Origin: Bacteroidota bacterium
GTDB taxonomy: Bacteria > Bacteroidota > Bacteroidia > Bacteroidales > UBA1556
Assembly (NCBI GenBank): GCA_003648395.1
Contig: QMPB01000099.1
Span: 1-10,539 of the forward strand
Reading direction: 5' to 3'
DNA: 10,539 nucleotides
Positions 8,701 to 10,539 of this stretch are shown piece by piece. The stretch's first letter is position 1. Every line of letters starts with the position of its first letter. The position numbers were made by a program, and so were the translations under genes. The notes beneath the pieces are model-generated. The model was not told the DNA's origin and did no database searches. It saw only the letters and a list, made by a program, of their open reading frames with translations.

Positions 8701-8983
8701 CAGAATTGTCAACACAAATCGCATTAACTCCGCTTGCCGCTAAACCATCTTCCTTAGAAAAATTTGTAAACCTTTCTCCATCAAATCTTGACAAGCCTAT
8801 TTTAGTTCCTATCCATACATAACCATTTGAATCCTGTGCAATATCTTTTATTTGAGAATGTGCTAGACCATCTTTTATTCCATAATTACTAAAGAAATAT
8901 TTTTGAGAAGAGGCTGACATACTAATAAATAGCAGCAATAAGGAAATTGCTGTAATATAAAATACTTTATTAAAAAGACGCAT
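5762..8983 (-). CDS. Membrane SpoIIE/PP2C-type phosphatase with 14-blade periplasmic sensor (SiaA-like role)
   Basis: I place the start at 8983, giving 1073 residues. The frame is open 30 codons further, to an ATG at 9073, but only from 8983 does a proper signal peptide begin (MRLFNKVFYITAISLLLLF, cut near SASSQ). Numbered from 8983: about 27-635 hold 14 two-component-regulator propeller repeats, one of them degenerate (around 175-197), probably forming two seven-bladed propellers (WIGT, GLSRFDG and GGG motifs recur). A Y_Y_Y domain is at about 670-742, one transmembrane helix at about 748-770, and a coiled coil at about 773-812. The SINYARRIQRAIMPT linker leads to a cytoplasmic PP2C/SpoIIE phosphatase (about 835-1072). 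Metal-binding acidic motifs are intact: VSGDFHW, AADCTGHGVPGAFMSM, YISTDGYIDQFG and DDVLVIGI. Known SiaA proteins share the phosphatase output but not this sensor, which is the architecture of Bacteroidota HTCS receptors. It is first in the operon with siaB, siaC and the coiled-coil gene, and probably dephosphorylates SiaC upon ligand sensing. Confidence 0.93.
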   Translation of the reverse strand: MRLFNKVFYITAISLLLLFISMSASSQKYFFSNYGIKDGLAHSQIKDIAQDSNGYVWIGTKIGLSRFDGERFTNFSKEDGLAASGVNAICVDNSGNMWLGHFFGGLSLYRNGEFYEIILDSIKNDITNIVQDEKNQIWIATNGDGVYLISDPSADKIIVNEHYTAKENLGNIIFSMSTTESLGMMFVTRYGVKFMNEKTNEWELVDEQFYAWPQYFNIIKVYEDSKKGVWIGTFNGGLYYYKDIDTEPVIYDKRDGLANNWVGEIVEDNDGSIWAGTWGGGISNIKNGKILSLNESNGLSENKVKSIYVDFEGNVLIGTYSSGLSVFKSFAFVHYSKLIENKPIQVNAIYEDDKTTDIWLGTNDGVFQLEGIKDGRYSIVEYKKDNFGLQSNDIRFLRSDGKNLWIGTFGGGVSVMDLKTKKITYVYRINSLLQQSSRFENVSAMDIDSEGHVWVGSPGGVIYYEPETDQANILTQYNNLQSNDISTIYCDDENTVWIGHLGKGITKIIGSEITRYDINEEYTPSVICGNDNELFVGTEGKGMYIYSDGVEKKHFTMATGLISDMVIAIQKDGDGNIFCGTNNGLSRIDGKSYEVISYGEKQGFEGVEIMHEALYFGSKYLWAGTAIGLTKVSTELLIVDEKPPVTFVTKLRVNLEEIDNSSKISLKHNENAILIDYKAICISEASSVVYKVRLLGAEKEWQPETKQTYANFPALPSGDYVFEVKAKNNSGVWNDTPQTVVFTINPPFWQTLWFISLVLIVTIVSVVVFVKYREKSLLKEKAELENKVQERTVEIREKNGLLAQKNKDIMDSINYARRIQRAIMPTKTKMEELLKSSFIYYKPKDIVSGDFHWNTLYKDRLIIAAADCTGHGVPGAFMSMISISSLNKVVKEKQITDPARILDNVRHDIVNDLKQSGEQAKDGLDIALLSIDVDKGLVHYAGAYNSMYIIRKDKIDESALDYDFAYSIFGDNMLEVKADRMPIGISERMDRNFTTKTVQMYKGDKLYISTDGYIDQFGGEKGKKFMSKRFKKLLLEMPFNNEGDSLEILDKRFTEWRGEHEQIDDVLVIGICF

Positions 8984-9001
8984 ATATAGTGATTTAAGAT
9001 A

Positions 9002-9009
9002 CAAAAATA
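9002..9009 (-). promoter_or_regulatory. Putative Bacteroidota -7 box for the phosphatase/SiaB/SiaC operon
   Basis: The minus strand reads TATTTTTG, an exact match to TAnnTTTG. It lies about 18 bp before the preferred phosphatase start at 8983, which would give a leader of only about a dozen bases. If real, it lies inside the longer reading frame and so argues against the upstream ATG at 9073. No clear -33 TTG element is seen at normal spacing. In AT-rich DNA such 6-base matches also occur by chance. Confidence 0.33.
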
Positions 9010-9146
9010 ATACACCCCTAAAATAAAAGTAAACTTTAAATTCAATGCCAACTACTATTTGACAAAGAAACATAACACCTATTATACTTGTATTTATTAG
9101 TTAATGAAGAGGGATACTTTGAAAATAATTAATAATAATATACTAT

Positions 9147-9183
9147 AAAAAAAGAGTAATCCGTTTTTCGAATTACTCTTTTT
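9147..9183 (-). terminator. Strong rho-independent terminator of the caspase-like gene
   Basis: A perfect 12-bp stem pairs 9149-9160 with 9172-9183 (core GAGTAAT/ATTACTC extended by five A-T pairs). Beyond one C/A mismatch, two further C-G pairs (9162-9163 with 9169-9170) close a 5-nt loop. On the minus strand the stem is followed by TTTTTTTATA. It starts 14 bp after the stop codon of the caspase-like gene (9197-9199) and so separates that transcript from the phosphatase operon. T-rich sequence on both sides means it could act in either direction. Confidence 0.92.
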
Positions 9184-9196
9184 CTTGAAAACAAAC

Positions 9197-10539
9197 TTAT
9201 TTTCTAATAAAGAAGAACGTTCCATTTTCATCTGGCATTCCATCTATTGTTCCAAACTGAGGTTCCTGCTGCTTATTACGTTTAACTGCAGATTTAACCT
9301 GTGTAACAATACTTCCAATTGGAATACAATTATTCGGATTATGAATAAGTGAATTTGCAAATGTTTTTGTAAATTGTGAATTATCAGAAGCCAGCTCTAA
9401 TCCTGCTGAAGAAAATACTTGTGAAGACTTAAACTTAGTTGCTTTCCAGTCATCACAGCTTCTAACTTCATCATCTTCACCTCTCATTGCTTGATAAAAT
9501 GATGGTCCAGACTCACAAGCATCAGTAACTACAAGGGTATGAGTAACAACTTTACTATAACTACTCATTGCTGATTTTAATGCTTGAATATTGAAATAAG
9601 TAAATTCATCATCTGTTTTACCATCAACTGGCACCCAGTATCCTGTATTATTTAGATATTTTCCATGACCTGCATACCATACAATAATAGAATTTACGTT
9701 ATTATTAATAACCTGATCACGAAGTTCTATGGAAAAGAATCTCTCCATTTGAATTTTTGTTAAATTCTTTTTATGAATAACTGCATTAATATTATATTTC
9801 GACAATGCAGCTTTCATAATTGAAATATCCTTACCAGGGCCATCTAAAGATGCAAAAGATTCGTATTTAGAATTTTCTACAAACACTACCCACGTTTTAC
9901 CCATTGGGTTACCTGCAGCAGCTGCAGCACCTTCTCTATTTAGCAAAACCTTTTTAGTAGTAATATTGCCATAAATATCTTCAACATTAATAGAAATTTC
10001 ACTCTTATTTTTTACCTCAACCGAAGCTGTAAATGTTGGATTATTTATAGTAGGTACATAGCTAGCATTCAAACCATCTATTGTAATACTTGTTATTAAA
10101 CTCTCATCTGTAATATCACCTTGAATAAACAATCTATCTTCACTTTCCAAATAAATCATACCATCACTTGAAACTAATGGTTGAACAATAGCTATTTCTG
10201 GCAAACCAGTTTCTGTGAATAATATCTGATATATTTCAGTTCTAACATTATCATAAATATCAGAACATACATAAACTACTTCTGTCTTACCAACAACATC
10301 AATATCTACAAAAAACTCATTCTTTTTAGAAGTAGAGTCAAAAGCTATTTCAACACCGTTAATAGTAAAACTTTTTATAGGACTAACATCATTAACTCTT
10401 CCTACAAATTTCTGAGTTTCAGTTCCCTTAATAATTTGCAACTGCTTAATGTCATTAAGAAATGGCTCATTTATAATAATTACTGGTTTATCATCTTCTC
10501 TCTTTAATTCAAAAAGCTTAATATGAGCAGCAGCCAACA
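9197..10539 (-). CDS. Caspase-like (peptidase C14) protein with two Ig-like domains, N-terminus outside window
   Basis: This is the C-terminal 446 residues of a longer or edge-cut protein. The frame is open to the window end and its first possible start there is only a TTG, so the true start is probably beyond 10539. Numbered from that TTG codon: two similar beta-rich units lie at about 17-106 and 112-200, each with a G-x-V/I-x-D-x-S/E-x-I-x-S-x-T/I-I-x-G pattern and a D-I-Y-G/D-N end, so they are tandem Ig-like repeats. A poly-Ala linker (203-208) follows. The caspase-fold domain is at about 214-446, with the catalytic His291 in VWYAGHGKY and Cys341 in VVTDACESG (many relatives have DACHSG). 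Both dyad residues are intact, so a cysteine endopeptidase is plausible; cleavage preference is unknown. Large multidomain caspase homologs are common in Bacteroidota, often with WD40 or other repeats upstream. A strong terminator follows its stop. Cellular location cannot be stated without the N-terminus. Confidence 0.88.
   Translation of the reverse strand, partial: LAAAHIKLFELKREDDKPVIIINEPFLNDIKQLQIIKGTETQKFVGRVNDVSPIKSFTINGVEIAFDSTSKKNEFFVDIDVVGKTEVVYVCSDIYDNVRTEIYQILFTETGLPEIAIVQPLVSSDGMIYLESEDRLFIQGDITDESLITSITIDGLNASYVPTINNPTFTASVEVKNKSEISINVEDIYGNITTKKVLLNREGAAAAAGNPMGKTWVVFVENSKYESFASLDGPGKDISIMKAALSKYNINAVIHKKNLTKIQMERFFSIELRDQVINNNVNSIIVWYAGHGKYLNNTGYWVPVDGKTDDEFTYFNIQALKSAMSSYSKVVTHTLVVTDACESGPSFYQAMRGEDDEVRSCDDWKATKFKSSQVFSSAGLELASDNSQFTKTFANSLIHNPNNCIPIGSIVTQVKSAVKRNKQQEPQFGTIDGMPDENGTFFFIRK

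Noticed and set aside
6900..8920. Repeated motifs (WIGT, GGG, DG spaced at about 40-50 codons) as a DNA repeat array
   Set aside because: The periodicity is at protein level, from propeller blades; the DNA units are diverged and are explained by the Reg_prop repeats.
9192..9199. TAnnTTTG-like box (TAAGTTTG) on the minus strand as promoter of the phosphatase operon
   Set aside because: It overlaps the stop codon of the caspase-like gene and lies upstream of the strong terminator at 9147-9183, so transcripts from it would be stopped before the phosphatase gene.
9197..10539. Known caspase-based defence system (for example a CHAT/TPR or CBASS-associated unit)
   Set aside because: No cyclase, TPR protein, gasdermin-like pore former, nuclease or reverse transcriptase partner is visible, and the Ig-like domains do not match those systems; the region beyond 10539 is not available.

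Overview
The window looks like chromosomal DNA of a Bacteroidota bacterium (Cytophagia/Flavobacteriia-like; genus not determinable). The reasons are strongly AT-rich DNA, a TonB-dependent receptor with an N-terminal carboxypeptidase-regulatory-like domain, a two-propeller/Y_Y_Y sensor of the kind found in Bacteroidota hybrid two-component systems, little Shine-Dalgarno signal before start codons, and TAnnTTTG-type -7 boxes. Coding density is high and almost everything is on the minus strand. No RNA gene, CRISPR array, insertion sequence or phage gene was seen. The longest non-coding stretches are 256 bp (3882-4137) and about 213 bp (8984-9196), and both hold regulatory signals.

Layout, left to right: (i) 1-696, plus strand, the C-terminal part of an AMP-forming acyl-CoA synthetase. 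It converges, with a 4-bp gap, on (ii) 701-1492, an SRAP/YedK-type abasic-site protein, which lies 13 bp downstream of (iii) 1506-3881, a TonB-dependent outer-membrane receptor. (iv) 3882-4137 is the receptor's leader/promoter region, with two tandem palindromes (4005-4038), plus the terminator of the next unit. (v) 4138-8983 is a four-gene minus-strand operon: a large membrane SpoIIE/PP2C phosphatase with a 14-blade periplasmic sensor, a SiaB-like kinase, a SiaC-like phosphoprotein (DUF1987), and a coiled-coil two-helix membrane protein. (vi) A strong hairpin terminator (9147-9183) separates it from (vii) 9197-10539, a caspase-like (peptidase C14) protein with two tandem Ig-like domains, cut off by the window edge.

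The centre of interest is the 4138-8983 operon. Phosphatase, kinase and phosphoprotein match the SiaA/SiaB/SiaC partner-switching module known from Pseudomonas aeruginosa, including a threonine at SiaC position 68. Two things differ: the sensor is a large HTCS-type propeller, and there is no SiaD diguanylate cyclase. The last gene instead encodes an unrecognised coiled-coil membrane protein. The working model is inference: a periplasmic ligand controls the phosphatase, which opposes the kinase on SiaC Thr68, and the phosphorylation state of SiaC is read by the coiled-coil membrane protein or by an effector encoded elsewhere. The caspase-like gene next door has the same orientation but appears to be a separate transcription unit.
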